Shown here: piece after piece, positions 37,509-48,331 of the stretch
Layout of the letters: each line of letters begins with the position of its first letter
Numbering within the stretch: the first letter of the stretch is position 1
Assembly: GCA_030844895.1 (NCBI GenBank)
Contig: CM061230.1
Location: 722,705-786,704, forward strand
Origin: Ambrosia x helenae
Lineage: Eukaryota > Streptophyta > Magnoliopsida > Asterales > Asteraceae
Reading direction: 5' to 3'
DNA length: 64,000 nt
The notes under the pieces: generated by a model
Database searches by the model: none
What the model was told of the DNA's origin: nothing
What the model saw: only the letters and a program-made list of their open reading frames with translations
Program-made: the position numbers and the translations under genes

Positions 37509-37962
37509 TGTTGGGGAATAACCGTAACAAACGAACAAAACCGGATAACAGAAATCTCTGAAGGCACGTGATCGCTTTCAGATTGAATCAATTCGACGGT
37601 TCTATCGAATATTCAACCGGATACAATCAGAGATTGAGAATTTTCTGTATGTTGTGATTGAGATTAAAGAACCAGAGAGTTTTGATCAAGAAGGAAAGGA
37701 ATTCGTTATGAAACCTTAGGGTCAGAAACTGCCTTTTAGGCAGTTTTCCAAAGGGTTTCAGCTCGACCCCAGCCAGGGGCTGCCGCCCCTTGGACCCTGC
37801 TCCCAGGGGCGCTGCCCCCGGACCCCCGTTCCTTAGGGGCTTCGCCCCTAAGTTCATAATAAATTCAAATAGGCGTGCACTCCGCACCACCATACCTATT
37901 TGATGTATTATTATGAACATATTGATCAAACAGTCAATCCAATTACACTAAAATATCCAACA
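37509..37962. mobile_element. Solo LTR with 5-bp TSD
   Basis: It begins TGTTGGGGAATAACCG and ends AAATATCCAACA, with TGTTGG/CCAACA inverted ends. AAACT flanks both sides (37,504-37,508 and 37,963-37,967). At 454 bp with no internal region, it fits an LTR left after recombination between the two LTRs, probably of a Copia-type element. It lies in intron 3 of LFG copy B. Confidence 0.82.
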
Positions 37963-38290
37963 AAACTGACTCAAAACTGTTAAAGACTAAACTTAAAACA
38001 CAATAATTTGGGTCTTGAAGCTCATGTAAGTAAGTTGGGTGACCAACTAACCTGAATAAGGCCGAAGACGAGAAGCACCATAAGCGAAGCGAACAAGAAT
38101 GGGCCTAAGAAATTGAAGTCAGAACCTCTCTTGGCAGCCCAAAATGTGTACAGAGTGAGACTCACAACCACTACTGTTGTCAAAATAGCCGATTCCAGGA
38201 TCACCTGTCCTGCAATATCCTCCAACAATTCAACCATTTATTCTATCAATCATTTCCTAGAAGGTATCAATCAAATGCTTGTTTTAAAAT

Positions 38291-38469
38291 GAGTTAATTA
38301 CACGGATGGTCCATGTGGTATTAATACACCCTTGGTCCCCATGGTTGACAATTCATAACTCCCATGGTCCTTACTATCTAATTACGTCGTTAAATTTTCC
38401 AGTTAAGTCATGTAGTTAACTCCCATGGTCCTTACTGCATACCACAGGGACCATCCGTGTAATTAACTC
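38291..38469. mobile_element. MITE with 22-bp perfect inverted ends, 9-bp TSD
   Basis: GAGTTAATTACACGGATGGTCC at the left is repeated inverted at the right. TTTTAAAAT flanks both sides (38,282-38,290 and 38,470-38,478). The 9-bp TSD suggests a Mutator-like MITE. It lies in intron 2 of copy B. Confidence 0.8.
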
Positions 38470-38541
38470 TTTTAAAATTAAACATGAAATGAAGGAGACA
38501 GGGCCTGGACCGGCCAGGAGGAGAGTCCATAGTCCATGGGG

Positions 38542-38716
38542 CAGGGGCGGATATGCTTTAGAACCAGGAGGGACGTACGTTGCGGCTCAGTTTCGCGCGC
38601 GTAGTGGAAAATTAGTGTAAAATTTGTTTTTTTTTACGAAATTTGGAAAACGTTGCTACTAAAATGAAAAAAAATGAAAACGTTACTACTGAAAAACATT
38701 TCTATATCCGCCACTG
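38542..38716. mobile_element. hAT-like MITE with 8-bp TSD CCATGGGG
   Basis: The termini CAGGGGCGGATAT and ATATCCGCCACTG are inverted repeats with one mismatch. CCATGGGG occurs directly outside both ends (38,534-38,541 and 38,717-38,724). An 8-bp TSD and CAGTGGCG-type ends indicate a hAT-derived MITE. It lies in intron 2 of copy B. Confidence 0.82.
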
Positions 38717-38870
38717 CCATGGGGACCCTAAATTTGTTAAAAATATCTATATTTTTAACATTTTTTATATATTTTAAGTACATTTTTTAAACTATATTTT
38801 TAGGGCTCATTTTTTCTACTCGCGCTCAGGGACGACCCTAGAGAGAGGACAGGATTACCGCTAGTGAGAG

Positions 38871-39080
38871 CAGTGGCGTAGCTTATAAAGGGCGGGGAGA
38901 GGCGGCCGACCCCCCCGAATTTTCGCCCAGAAGTTCCGATTATATAGTATTCGTATAGAAATTTTTTCGTATATACAGTTTCGACCCCCCGAAATTGGTT
39001 TTCGACCCCCCGAAACTAGTGATTTCCGATCCCCCGGTGACTTCCGACCCCCTGAAGTTTCGGGTCAAGCTTCGCCACTG
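38871..39080. mobile_element. hAT-like MITE inside exon 2 of LFG copy B
   Basis: The ends CAGTGGCGTAGCTT and AAGCTTCGCCACTG form a 14-bp inverted repeat with one mismatch. The 8-bp duplication AGTGAGAG lies at 38,863-38,870 and 39,081-39,088 and is exon sequence. The 210-bp element is non-coding. Related copies are at 36,631-36,799 and 46,423-46,611. Confidence 0.92.
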
Positions 39081-40809
39081 AGTGAGAGCGCATGTCAAAC
39101 CGACTACAAAAGCAAGAGAGACTGTGTGGATCCCTAGGAGCACATAGTTGACAGGATGACGCTAACGATAATGATACAATGGCCATGCAGCTGTACAACA
39201 ACAAAAACACAACGATTCAACACAGATCTGATGAAATCAAACGATATTATAAGTTTATAACACAAAACTCTAGCAAATTGATGATTACACACCAAAATAA
39301 CACAAATGCTGTGCATAAATGTTAAATCAAACGAGTATATATTTACGAAACAATTGTTACGCTGAAATCAAAACTTAAAAGTATCAAATCAATTCACAAT
39401 TAACAATTGTTTCTATAAAGGTTTAATTAAACCAGAATAACACAAATCGAGCGATAATATATTTACGAAACCCTAGCGATCGATTTAACGATAATACATT
39501 GATCGATTTAACTATAATCAACTCACAGTTTCAAACAAATCAAACAACAGTGATTCTACAACTTACAGATGAAGGGAGTGATGATGAGAAGAAGGAAGCA
39601 AACCAGTCCAGCAGTGGTAACTGTATGGTGACGATGGAGTAAATACGGCGAATAAACGACCACCGGAGCTCCGGCGACTCGGACATGGTCGGGTACAGTG
39701 GTCCGGTTGGACCGGTCTCCAAGTCGGTCTTCCCTGTCGACGGTTGGTTCGACATTTTGATAAGATTATTGTGAGGATTGAGGAACTAGGGTTTGTGATT
39801 GGGTTGTATTCATAAGGGTGGTAAAGGTGGTGGTGGTTTTCTGTTTTAGACAAAGCATGAAATTTGATTCTTTGTGTGTAGAGTAACTGAAAATAGCATG
39901 CAATTATTATAAAAAAATATATGCATGACATCAATATATTGAATTAAAATATATGTTTATTATTAGTTATTAATCATTTCAGTATTGCTTTTCATAATTT
40001 CATTAGTCTGTTTCATGCTTCACTCCACCAAGCAGACTACTTTTTACTGGTTGGTATTTCGTCTGAAAATTTTATATGTATTGTGTTTGGCTCCTCTAAT
40101 TTAACGGTCTCACGACTTTTGGAAACACCACCCCCCTCCGGCTCCGAAAATTTTGTTCAAGTTTCGCCACTGCCCTCACTCACACACATTTTACACTATG
40201 CGCGTACACGTGGAGTGCCCAAACTTGAAGTTTATACTTAGGGGCCCGAATTTCACGAGACTTGAAAATTCTTTTTCCTACTGCTAAATATACGCTTCTG
40301 AACGAGGACCTTCGCTCACTCCGCTCTCCTCCCTAGTATATACATATAAATGTTTACTTGGCTCCGATTAGTTTGTCCGCTTTGAAATTTGTTATCAATT
40401 TAACAGGCTCAGCTCTCTTTAGTTGGCGGGCAAGGTTTCCTACCCACTGGCTACCGGCTAAGAAGGTACAGTGTAGCTAACCCGAGCGAAGATTCAAATA
40501 TTTGTTCGACCTGCCACTTTCTGCTTTGAAATCTAAAGTAATTTCTTTCTACATAAAATTCAGAGTTATTAAAAGCATGATCTGCTGATCTAGATACGTT
40601 TTAACATAAAGAGGTAGCCGTAACAAGGTAACATAGTCGGGTTAAATTAGGCCGAAAAAACTAACAATTCACCAAATTAGTAAATATACACTTACGCCAC
40701 AATACCAAGAACCCATAATTAACAAAAAACTTACAAATGCGACGAATTAGTATACATAATGTGTATTAACAAATTAGATCAAAACCATACGTGCAAATAC
40801 TAAACATAT

Positions 40810-43195
40810 TCAGCTATCCACAGCCCTAAAGACGGTGAGCAGCGCCATGAAGAGATTGATGACATCAAGATACAACGCAACTGCAGCCCAAATGTACTCA
40901 TCATACGTGTATCGTTTGATCAGATTATCAGTGTCGTACACTATGTATCCACAGAAGATTATGGCCGCTAAACACCCATATATCATGACCGAAATTCTAC
41001 CAAGCGGAAACAATATCTGCAAAAAAAAAAAAAAAAAAAAAACAGTTGCAACATAAATAATTCGACCAAGAAATCAAACCAACTAGACGGACACAGGACC
41101 ACACCCTATGGTTAAATCGTTCAGTGTAAAACTGGTTGCGGTTGGTTAGACCCGTATCACTTAATATAAATATTCTAAAACAATGTCTTTCTATTTGAAC
41201 ATAAGAGTAACAGTATAAAAACATACCATTTCAATTTTAGTACATATTAATAATTTTTAGATTTAAGTACGGGTCACTGAATTCAAGCAATTCAACCGAT
41301 CCGACTAGTGAACCAGTAGTATAACCCGTCAAGGTTTCATTAGAATTACAACTACGCAAGGAGGATAACAACGAACCTGAATGAGCGCAAATACAAAAAG
41401 CACCATAATGGCACCGAACAAGAACGGGCCTAAGAAATTGAAGTCGTAACCTTTCTTTGCAGCCCAAAATGTGAACAAAGTGAGGCTCACAACCACCACT
41501 GCTGTTAAAATGACCGCTTCGAGTATCACCTTGCCTGCAATATCCTCTAATAGTTAAGCATTTTGTACTAACAATTGTTTCTTGTCATTAGATTTAAATA
41601 ACTAGATATCATCATCAATTCCTCATCTTGGTTTTAAATAGCGCTAGGCGCGCAAAAGGGACGAGGTCTATCTGTCTAAGCAAGACGCGCGGAGCGCAAA
41701 AGTGGTGGGCTTTTCGTACCTGAAGTGCGCACTAATTATATAATTTTTTTTATATATCCCATAGTTTTTTAGCTTCATTTACCTAAAATATAGTTATGTA
41801 CAAGCCAAAAACACCAAGTTACAACATTTTTACGCATAAAAACACATAGTGTACGAGAGACGCGTGCCTCAAGGACAAAAAAACGCTCTTTTCTTGCGCT
41901 TTCTGGAAAATGGGTAAGTGCATTAAAACCCAGCTCCTCATCAGTGAAGAAGAAAGTATGAAAACACATATCACAAGATCAAGCAAACATGTATGCTTAC
42001 CGCTAGTGAAAGCGCATGTTAAACCGACTGCGAAAGCCAGAGTGGCGGTAAAAATGCCTAGAAGGATATAATTGACAGGGTGACGCTGGTGATAGTAATA
42101 CAACGGGCATAATGCTGCACAACAAAAATAAAACACATCAATTTAACGAAGATGTAATGATATTAAACGAAAATTAGAACACAACGAAAAAACCCGCAGC
42201 GAATTCATGATTACACAGGTTTAATCAAAGCAGAATAACACAAATGCTGCACATAAATCTAACGAGTATGTTAATGTTAATAAAACCAACAATTGTTTCA
42301 TTAGACCACAAACTCTATCATCTAGCCCCATAGCACAAATATAGGGCCAACATGAGTACATAACATGTCAGACACATCACACATTTTATGTTTTTAATTA
42401 AAATCAAAACAAAATATTAACGTGTTAATAAAAAGGAAATTATATTTTAATAATCTGAACTGTTCGAAATTGGTCGTTGATACCCCATATTAAAAAATTG
42501 GCCATATATAACCTGTTCTATTAACCTATTGGATTCTGGCACTCAAATATTGGATTCAGAGTCTTTTTGTTTTAATTATCAAAATAAGTTTTTAACTAAA
42601 CGGGTAAAAAGACCAATTTGCCCTCACTTAACAGCTAAAATTAACTTGGTAAGGACCAAAGGACATATTGTGTAAGATTTTAAAACATTAAGTATAAAAC
42701 TCATCAATTTTAAAGATAAAGGACATGCGTTGAAATTTAATATAAACGTTAAGAACAAAACTTGTAATTCAGTCTAAGTGAAAATAGTAACAAATATTTG
42801 TTTGTTACTAACATGTTAACGTGTGTTTTAAACCTATACCTATTTAATACAAGAAACCTGTTACGTAGCGTTCGTTTCACAGGAATGGAATGGAATTCGG
42901 AAGAAATTGGAATGTGTATTCGACTTCTTATGTTGTTCGTTACAACAAAAGAAGGAATTGTAATTGAACAGCATACGAAAAGGAATCCACGTTTCAATTT
43001 CATTGAGACTTCATTCTATTTTATGAAGCAGACACATCAAAATTCCAAAACAAATTATGGTTCTCGCGTGAATTCCAATTCCAATTCCTTTGCAATCCAT
43101 GAAAAGAAACGATACCTTAAATTTAAACACGAAACCTAATATCTTCATATCATTTTGTGTCGTGTTAAATGTGTGTTAGAATTTGCCACCCAAAC

Positions 43196-43268
<73 letters not shown>

Positions 43269-43799
43269 TGTGATGTAACTTTTGTATTTTGAGTTGTAAT
43301 TAATAAAATTACTTTTTGGAGTAAAGATCAAATACATATAGTTTTTTTGTAATAACTGTGAGAATCAAAGGGGGTAAAAAAAATTTATTTTTTTTTTAGA
43401 ATTTTTTTTCCCATGTGCTTAAACATTCTTTCTAGATGAATAATACAAAAAAAAAAATTAAAAAAAAATTTTTTTTTTAGTGTAATTACGTCATTAAGGT
43501 AAATACATTAGTTTACACTAGAGTAATTATGTAATTACTCTACACGTAATTACTCTACACCAATTTTTTTTTTTTTTTTAGTTTTCAATACTATAATACA
43601 TGTTTAACAATATGGGAAAAAAAAAATTAAAAAAAAAATACTCTCCTTTGATTCTCACAGTTCTTACCAAAAAAGTTATTTGTACCGGATCTTTACTCAT
43701 AATAATAATAATAATAATAATTGTGATGTAACTTTTGTGTTTCGAGTTGTAATTAATAAAATTACTTTTTGATTTAAAAAATAAAATAAAATAAAATAA

Positions 43800-43847
<48 letters not shown>

Positions 43848-44798
43848 CTATACTTATAATAAACCAAAGCCATTTTAATGACATGGCATTTAAAGAGGGT
43901 ATTCTCTTTATTGAGTGTGCCATGTGTCATCCCATGTGGCAAAGCTTTATTTTAGGAAAATAATAATTTAAAATTTAAAAACAAAATTAGATTTTTATCT
44001 CTAATGTTTCCTCCCGTAACTTTTAAACGTTAATATCTTTTATATATGAGATTTTTTAAAGAAAAAAATTACACCAAATTAACGAGCGTTTTATTATCTT
44101 TCCAACGGGTACCATAGTGCTATATAAAAAACGGAGAAAAAAAACGACTATTTTTTTGTGTGGTTTTGTTCGTACAGGAAAAAAACACAAAGTATTCAGG
44201 TTATTCATTAATCATGTATAGGCAAGTCATTAGTTATGTTCAAACCAGTAAATATGAATTTTATTTACAACATGTGTTAGAATTGGAGTTGTACATTGTT
44301 TTAGGTTAGGTTTTAATATTAGAGTTATACATTGTTTAAGGTTATGCACTAACATTGGAGATACATTGTTAATTGTTTTAGGTTAAGTGCTACCCGAAGC
44401 TTTCCCGCATGTAACTGTAAAACGCATCAGTCTATTTCAGATGTAAAATTGATATTTCAAATTAGATTTCTCAACTCGGGACGCTCCCGGGATATAATCT
44501 AGTAATAATAATAAGTGAGAGTACAAAATAATAATAACTTACTGATGAAGGGGGCGATGAGGAGAAGAATATAGCAAGCCAATCCAGCACTAGTAGTGGT
44601 TAAGAAGGTAACAATAGGATGAACGGAGACAACGACAGCACCAACAGCAACGGTGAGAAGCAACTGTACGGCGACGATGGAATAAACCTTTCGAATAAAC
44701 GACCACCGGAGTTCAGGCGACTCCAGCATCATCGGGTACAGCGATCCCGTTGCTCCACTCTCCACATCTGTCTTCCCAAACTGCGGTTGCTTCCACAT
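40810..44798 (-). CDS. LFG2: LIFEGUARD/Bax inhibitor-1-like protein, copy C
   Basis: This is an intact four-exon gene encoding 244 aa: exons 44543-44798, 42001-42114, 41377-41534 and 40810-41016, with GT-AG introns and consistent phases. The product is a seven-helix BI-1/LIFEGUARD membrane protein, very similar to copy A through LYPMMLESPELRWSFIRK, LCPLYYYHQRHPVNY, KKGYDFNFLGPFLFGAIM and VYDTDNLIKRYTYDEYIW; it ends LLTVFRAVDS. The N-terminus (MWKQPQFGKTDVESG) differs from copy A. The phase-1 junction between exons 2 and 3 creates the SGK segment. Intron 1 is 2.4 kb and holds AAT microsatellites, a MITE and a Helitron; the acceptor before exon 4 has a long pyrimidine run. It is a likely functional paralogue of copy A, judged by frame integrity alone. 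Confidence 0.93.
43197..43268. repeat. (AAT)n microsatellite in LFG copy C intron 1
   Basis: A run of about 24 AAT units. Further runs of the same motif lie at 43,699-43,721, 43,801-43,846 and, after a Helitron, 44,503-44,513. Confidence 0.95.
43319..43698. mobile_element. MITE with about 57-bp inverted ends between duplicated flanks
   Basis: It starts GAGTAAAGATCAAATACATA and ends in the inverse (TTTGTACCGGATCTTTACTC); inner arms include CTGTGAGAATCAAAGG. It is AT-rich and non-coding. A flanking segment, ATAATAATTGTGATG through ATTACTTTTTG, is present on both sides (43,261-43,318 and about 43,713-43,771). Confidence 0.7.
43847..44502 (+). mobile_element. Non-autonomous Helitron in LFG copy C intron 1
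   Basis: The 5' end is TCTATACTTATAATAAA. The 3' end has a short hairpin (CGGGA-CGC-TCCCG) followed after about 10 bases by CTAG. It sits between a host A and a host T, as Helitron insertion requires, within an AAT microsatellite, so both flanks read AATAATAA. At 656 bp it encodes no Rep/helicase. Confidence 0.82.
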
Positions 44799-44802
44799 CT
44801 TA

Positions 44803-44833
<31 letters not shown>

Positions 44834-44999
44834 AAAAAATGAGAAGGTAAGGTAACTGAATAATAATATATTCTGAACTTAGTTATGAAGAAATTGAGGG
44901 ATTCGGGGTAAGTTACATTACATATATAGATGTGATTATTTAGTGGTTTACACTTTACATAGAGAAAGCCAGAAACTTCTTGACTCATCGTCGCTTACA

Positions 45000-45899
45000 C
45001 GTATGGTTTTTTGACACGTGGCAGTATATGGATTCTTCACTTTCATAGTCTAGATTTTTCTCGCTGACTCAGGTTCATGTTTTCCTTAATTTTTTATTTA
45101 TTTATTAATCTAAAAGCTTAAAATATTGAAGTCAATGAGTTCAGACATCAATTTTGTATTATTTTTTTTACTGCGAATTTTCTATGTTTTTTTGTCAGCG
45201 CGCTTTTTAGATTGGAGAGTATCGTTGCCACACACTTTTGTCAATTTGTCTTAACTAATTGGCTTGAGCGTTCTCCCTAGAAACCATACCATCAAATGTC
45301 ACTTGACAGTCATTCTGCCGCTATAAGAGAAGAAAGTGTCACACACTGTGGGATGAAAACCCGTATAGGCTCGGGATTCAAACTGATAATCTTACAAGGC
45401 CTAGCTCAAATATTTTATTGTCATAATCCACCAAAAATAACACGAGTGAGAATCAAACTCAAGTCTCCACTGAAGAACTCAAGCTTTCCTATCTCTAGAG
45501 ACACAAGTGGGGATTATGAAAAAAATTGTTAACTAAGACAACGGACATAAAAAAAACAACATTTTGGTAAAGTTCCTATAAAGAAACATTTTTTTTTTCT
45601 TTTTATAAATGTTGTAAACTAAAAATATCTAGAAAATGTTAATAATTAACGGGTAGTCCTTTTAAGATGAACCTCTACCTCACTTTATAGTCTAAACTGA
45701 ACACGAGCGGGGTTAAAAATGTGTTCATTAGCTTTGATTGTGATTAAAAAAGAAGACAAGCAAAAACTAATATAAAAAATACATTGTTGTGAAGTAGCCA
45801 GACTGTTCGTTTACATGCCTAATTGTAAAAGCGTAATAGGATTGGGTCAATGAGATGAACTTAGGTAATTGACGTTGATTATATTTTATGCATCAAAGA
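45000..45899. other. Spacer upstream of LFG copy C
   Basis: This would contain the distal promoter of copy C. No specific motif or gene is supported. Immediately upstream of the copy C ATG, 44,799-44,834 holds short AAT and ATT runs that are complementary to each other. Confidence 0.4.
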
Positions 45900-46158
45900 C
45901 AATGCATCCACATAAGGTTATTGCAGCTAAACACCATTATATGATTTTAATAATTTTATCTGCTAGGAAAAAGAATCCCAAACATAAACAAGAGCCTATT
46001 CCAAAATGATGGTTTATTCAAACATTATTAAACGGGCTAATATACCAACAAACTAAATGAGTATTTCTAATGTACAGCCGTTACTAACGCTATATTAGTA
46101 CACATTTGTTTGTAACATACTTTTTATAATCATATTTACAACATCGATTATAATATTA

Positions 46159-46865
46159 GACCATGTGTAGTGAAGGGGGAAAAACTTAAAGCCCCCCTCT
46201 GTGATTGGTCCACGTGGCAGCTGAGTCAGCATGGGGCGTCAATTCAAAATAGGGTGTAGTGGGAGGAGAAAAATGGGGCGCTAATTATATTAAAAAAAAA
46301 ACTGACTGAATACCTTCGTCTTCATCATCACCACCCCTATTCACCTTCTTCTTCAACCTCTCTCACACCCACCACCACCACCACCTTCTTCCCTTCTTCA
46401 TCATCTCTTACACACCCACCACCAGTGGCGAAGCTTGACCCGAAGGTTCGGGGGGTCGGAAGTCACTAGTTTCGGGGGGTCGAAACCCTATATTTTCAAA
46501 ATTTTCTATACGAATACTATATAATCGGAACTTCTGCGCAAAATCCGGAGGGGTCGGCCGCCCCTCCCCGCCCTTACTATGCCTCCCCGCCCTTACTATG
46601 CTTCGCCAGTGCCCACCACCACCACCACTGTACACCATCACCACCACAGATCCGGCCTCCTTCTTCCCTTTCCCTCTTCTTCTCTCTCTCTCTACAGATT
46701 TGGCTCCACTTGTCAACATATCATTGGATGGTTCAATATTGTTCAAGCGTTATAAATATAACGCCGGTGCAGATTTTTGAAGGATAACACCCCCCCCCCC
46801 CGGTAGCGGTGTGGGGGCGCTATGTTTGCAAATCACGCCCAGAAAACGCCCCATTACACCTAGTC
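46159..46865. mobile_element. Harbinger-type element hosting a hAT MITE
   Basis: The left end GACCATGTGTAGTG and the inverted right end (CATTACACCTAGTC) are the same type as the MITE at 6,931-7,238. The outer bases read TTA...TAA rather than a perfect direct duplication. Its interior includes GGGGCG and AACGCCCC motifs and the hAT-like MITE at 46,423-46,611. Confidence 0.55.
46423..46611. mobile_element. hAT-like MITE with 8-bp TSD CCCACCAC
   Basis: It starts CAGTGGCGAAGCTTGACCC and ends GCTTCGCCAGTG. CCCACCAC flanks both sides (46,415-46,422 and 46,612-46,619). The interior matches the copy at 38,871-39,080 in inverted orientation. A short GCCTCCCCGCCCTTACTAT unit is duplicated near its right end. 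Confidence 0.85.
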
Positions 46866-47187
46866 TAATAGATGAAAAATATCAACATGCATAAGTCACT
46901 CTTTGGGTTGCAAATGATTAGAATGCTTTCATGTTGAAGCCTATGCTCCGACCAACTCGATACACGAAACCATACTGACTATTTATATAGCCGAAAATGT
47001 GAACAAAGTGAGGCTCACAGCCGCCATGGCTGTTAAGATGACCACTTCCAAGATGGTATTCTTGTCAAACAACTAAAGCATCTTTTTATATGATGCAAGT
47101 CAGACCTGAAGTTGATAAAGCAAAATCAGGGGAAGATGTAGTTATAACAATACAAAAACATGAAGAACGTGTGACGAGAAATGAGGG

Positions 47188-47400
47188 ATGACCCGGCCAT
47201 TGGCTTGGGTTCGAGTCCTGATCCCGACCGTTTTACCGATTATTTCACTGTCGTGCCTTCGGGCGGGTGAGTGGTCGGGTTTTCCCGAGAATTGGTGGCA
47301 ATTGGTGGCCCGGGTACTCTCGAGTACCTGATTCGCCAAAAGGGTGCCCGAGAGTGCTCGGAAATTGATTCGTTGGCCGTTAAAAAAAAAAAAAAAAAAA
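47188..47400 (+). mobile_element. SINE related to the 3039-3353 element
   Basis: It begins GAAATGAGGGATGACCCGGCC, with B box GGGTTCGAGTCC, the shared body (GGTGGCAATTGGTGGCCCGGG) and an A-run of about 19 bases. It lacks the first tRNA head present in the 3,039 copy, so it is either 5'-truncated or the monomeric form. The TSD was not resolved. Confidence 0.75.
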
Positions 47401-47695
47401 AGTTAATACTCAAACGTTTTTTTTTTTTAAATTTTGTATTTAATATAGATCACATTATCATCATTAGCATCATGGGTCATTGGGCGTCCCACAGCAAAGC
47501 CGAAAAGAGTTGTGTTTACACCTAATCAAAATGGCTTACCAATTGGACCAACTACCAGGTCCTAATTACATGTTTGGGGCCTTGTTTCGGAATTATCACC
47601 GATTTTATAGATGTTTATAATGATACCAAGACTTGTGAGTAAATAAGGGCTTGTTTATGTGAAAAACAGATGCCAAAATGATAATTTTTATAAGA

Positions 47696-47843
47696 GATAT
47701 TAGATTTTAATAATCTAAACTTTGACGAATTGACCGGCAATAATCCCAACTTAAGAAATTCTAGAAATTAGAAGGGGGAATTTCTTAAGTTGAGATTATT
47801 GCCGGCTAATTCATTATAGTTTGGATTATTAAAATTCAATATC
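47696..47843. mobile_element. Small palindromic MITE
   Basis: GATATTAGATTTTAATAATC at the left matches the inverse of GATTATTAAAATTCAATATC at the right. The inner arms (GGCAATAATCCCAACTTAAG and CTTAAGTTGAGATTATTGCC) also pair. It resembles the foldback family at 30,690-31,048, but no TSD was confirmed. Confidence 0.65.
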
Positions 47844-48146
47844 ACCTTTTGTAACATAGAGAATTAAACAATAAAAACAAATCGTATTATTGAGTATTGA
47901 CATATCATGTTCAATACAAAACAATTTATGTAAGAAAGAACTACACACATTTCTATGACGTGTTTTTTATGATATAATGAGTGGGATAGTGATTATATAA
48001 CCGACTTTTACTTTCTTGGTTTTGTATTAAATCCGGCTATGTAGAGTTGTAGACCTTGTAGAATTTGAACCCTCCACCTCTAGGATAGAGGGGAGGCAAC
48101 CTACCACCACACTGTTCCTTAAACCAAAAAAGTACATTCCATATAC

Positions 48147-48331
48147 AACTTATATCAACATATTATGGTTTAGAGGGTCGTCCATTACTAAAAGACCTTC
48201 CTCTGAGTGGATATGTGAAAGTACGCTATAATGATCCAAAGAAACATGCGGCGTCTGAACCCATTGAGATGGCCAAAGAGTTTCGCAATTTTGATTCTAC
48301 TAGTCCTTGGGAACAGAGTAGCAACGGATAA
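48147..48331 (+). pseudogene. nad9: Nuclear copy of mitochondrial nad9 3' end (NUMT)
   Basis: The frame ending at the TAA at 48,329-48,331 reads DLPLSGYVKVRYNDPKKHAA and then SEPIEMAKEFRNFDSTSPWE, matching the C-terminus of plant mitochondrial NADH dehydrogenase subunit 9 (complex I), which from memory reads DFPLSGYVEVRYDDPEKR and SEPIEMTQEFRYFDFASPWE. Only about the last 60 codons are present, with no promoter or start, so it is not a working gene. Differences include several Asp-to-Asn and Glu-to-Lys changes, as expected from G-to-A decay in nuclear DNA. The following sequence to about 48,700 may be further mitochondrial DNA, but this could not be confirmed. Confidence 0.85.

Larger units (their letters stand above)
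37010..39755 (-). pseudogene. LIFEGUARD/BI-1-like pseudogene, copy B
   Basis: The four-exon layout is the same as copies A and C: exon 1 39567-39755, exon 2 38859-39190, exon 3 38052-38209, exon 4 37010-37216. Exon 4 (VYDTDNLIKRYMYDDYIW and the C-terminus) and exon 3 are open and spliceable. Exon 1 has lost about 67 bp after SIVTIQL, removing the first membrane helix and shifting the frame; the original frame reappears later as TAGLVCFLLLIITPFI. Exon 2 is split by a 210-bp hAT-like MITE, whose reading brings in stops. The introns also contain two more MITEs and a solo LTR. Two independent lesions make it a pseudogene. It could still be transcribed. Confidence 0.9.
45900..47088 (-). pseudogene. 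LIFEGUARD/BI-1-like remnant, copy D
   Basis: Two scraps remain in the expected order. 45,900-45,970 matches the start of exon 4 (GCATCCACATAAGGTTATTGC and GCTAAACACC, compare copy C at about 40,945-41,015). 46,990-47,088 matches the start of exon 3 and adjoining intron 2 (GAAAATGTGAACAAAGTGAGG and TCACAGCCGCCATGGCTGTT, compare copy C at about 41,468-41,570). Exons 1 and 2 are gone, and a MITE pair lies between the scraps. This shows the array once had at least four copies. Confidence 0.8.

Noticed and set aside
40613..40632. GGTAGCCGTAACAAGGTAAC resembles the conserved 3' end of small-subunit rRNA.
   Set aside because: Only about 20 bases match and the surrounding sequence does not look like rRNA, so no rRNA fragment is claimed.
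43141..43850. Regular triplet arrays considered as a CRISPR-like or other structured array.
   Set aside because: They are simple AAT microsatellites without spacers, in a plant intron.
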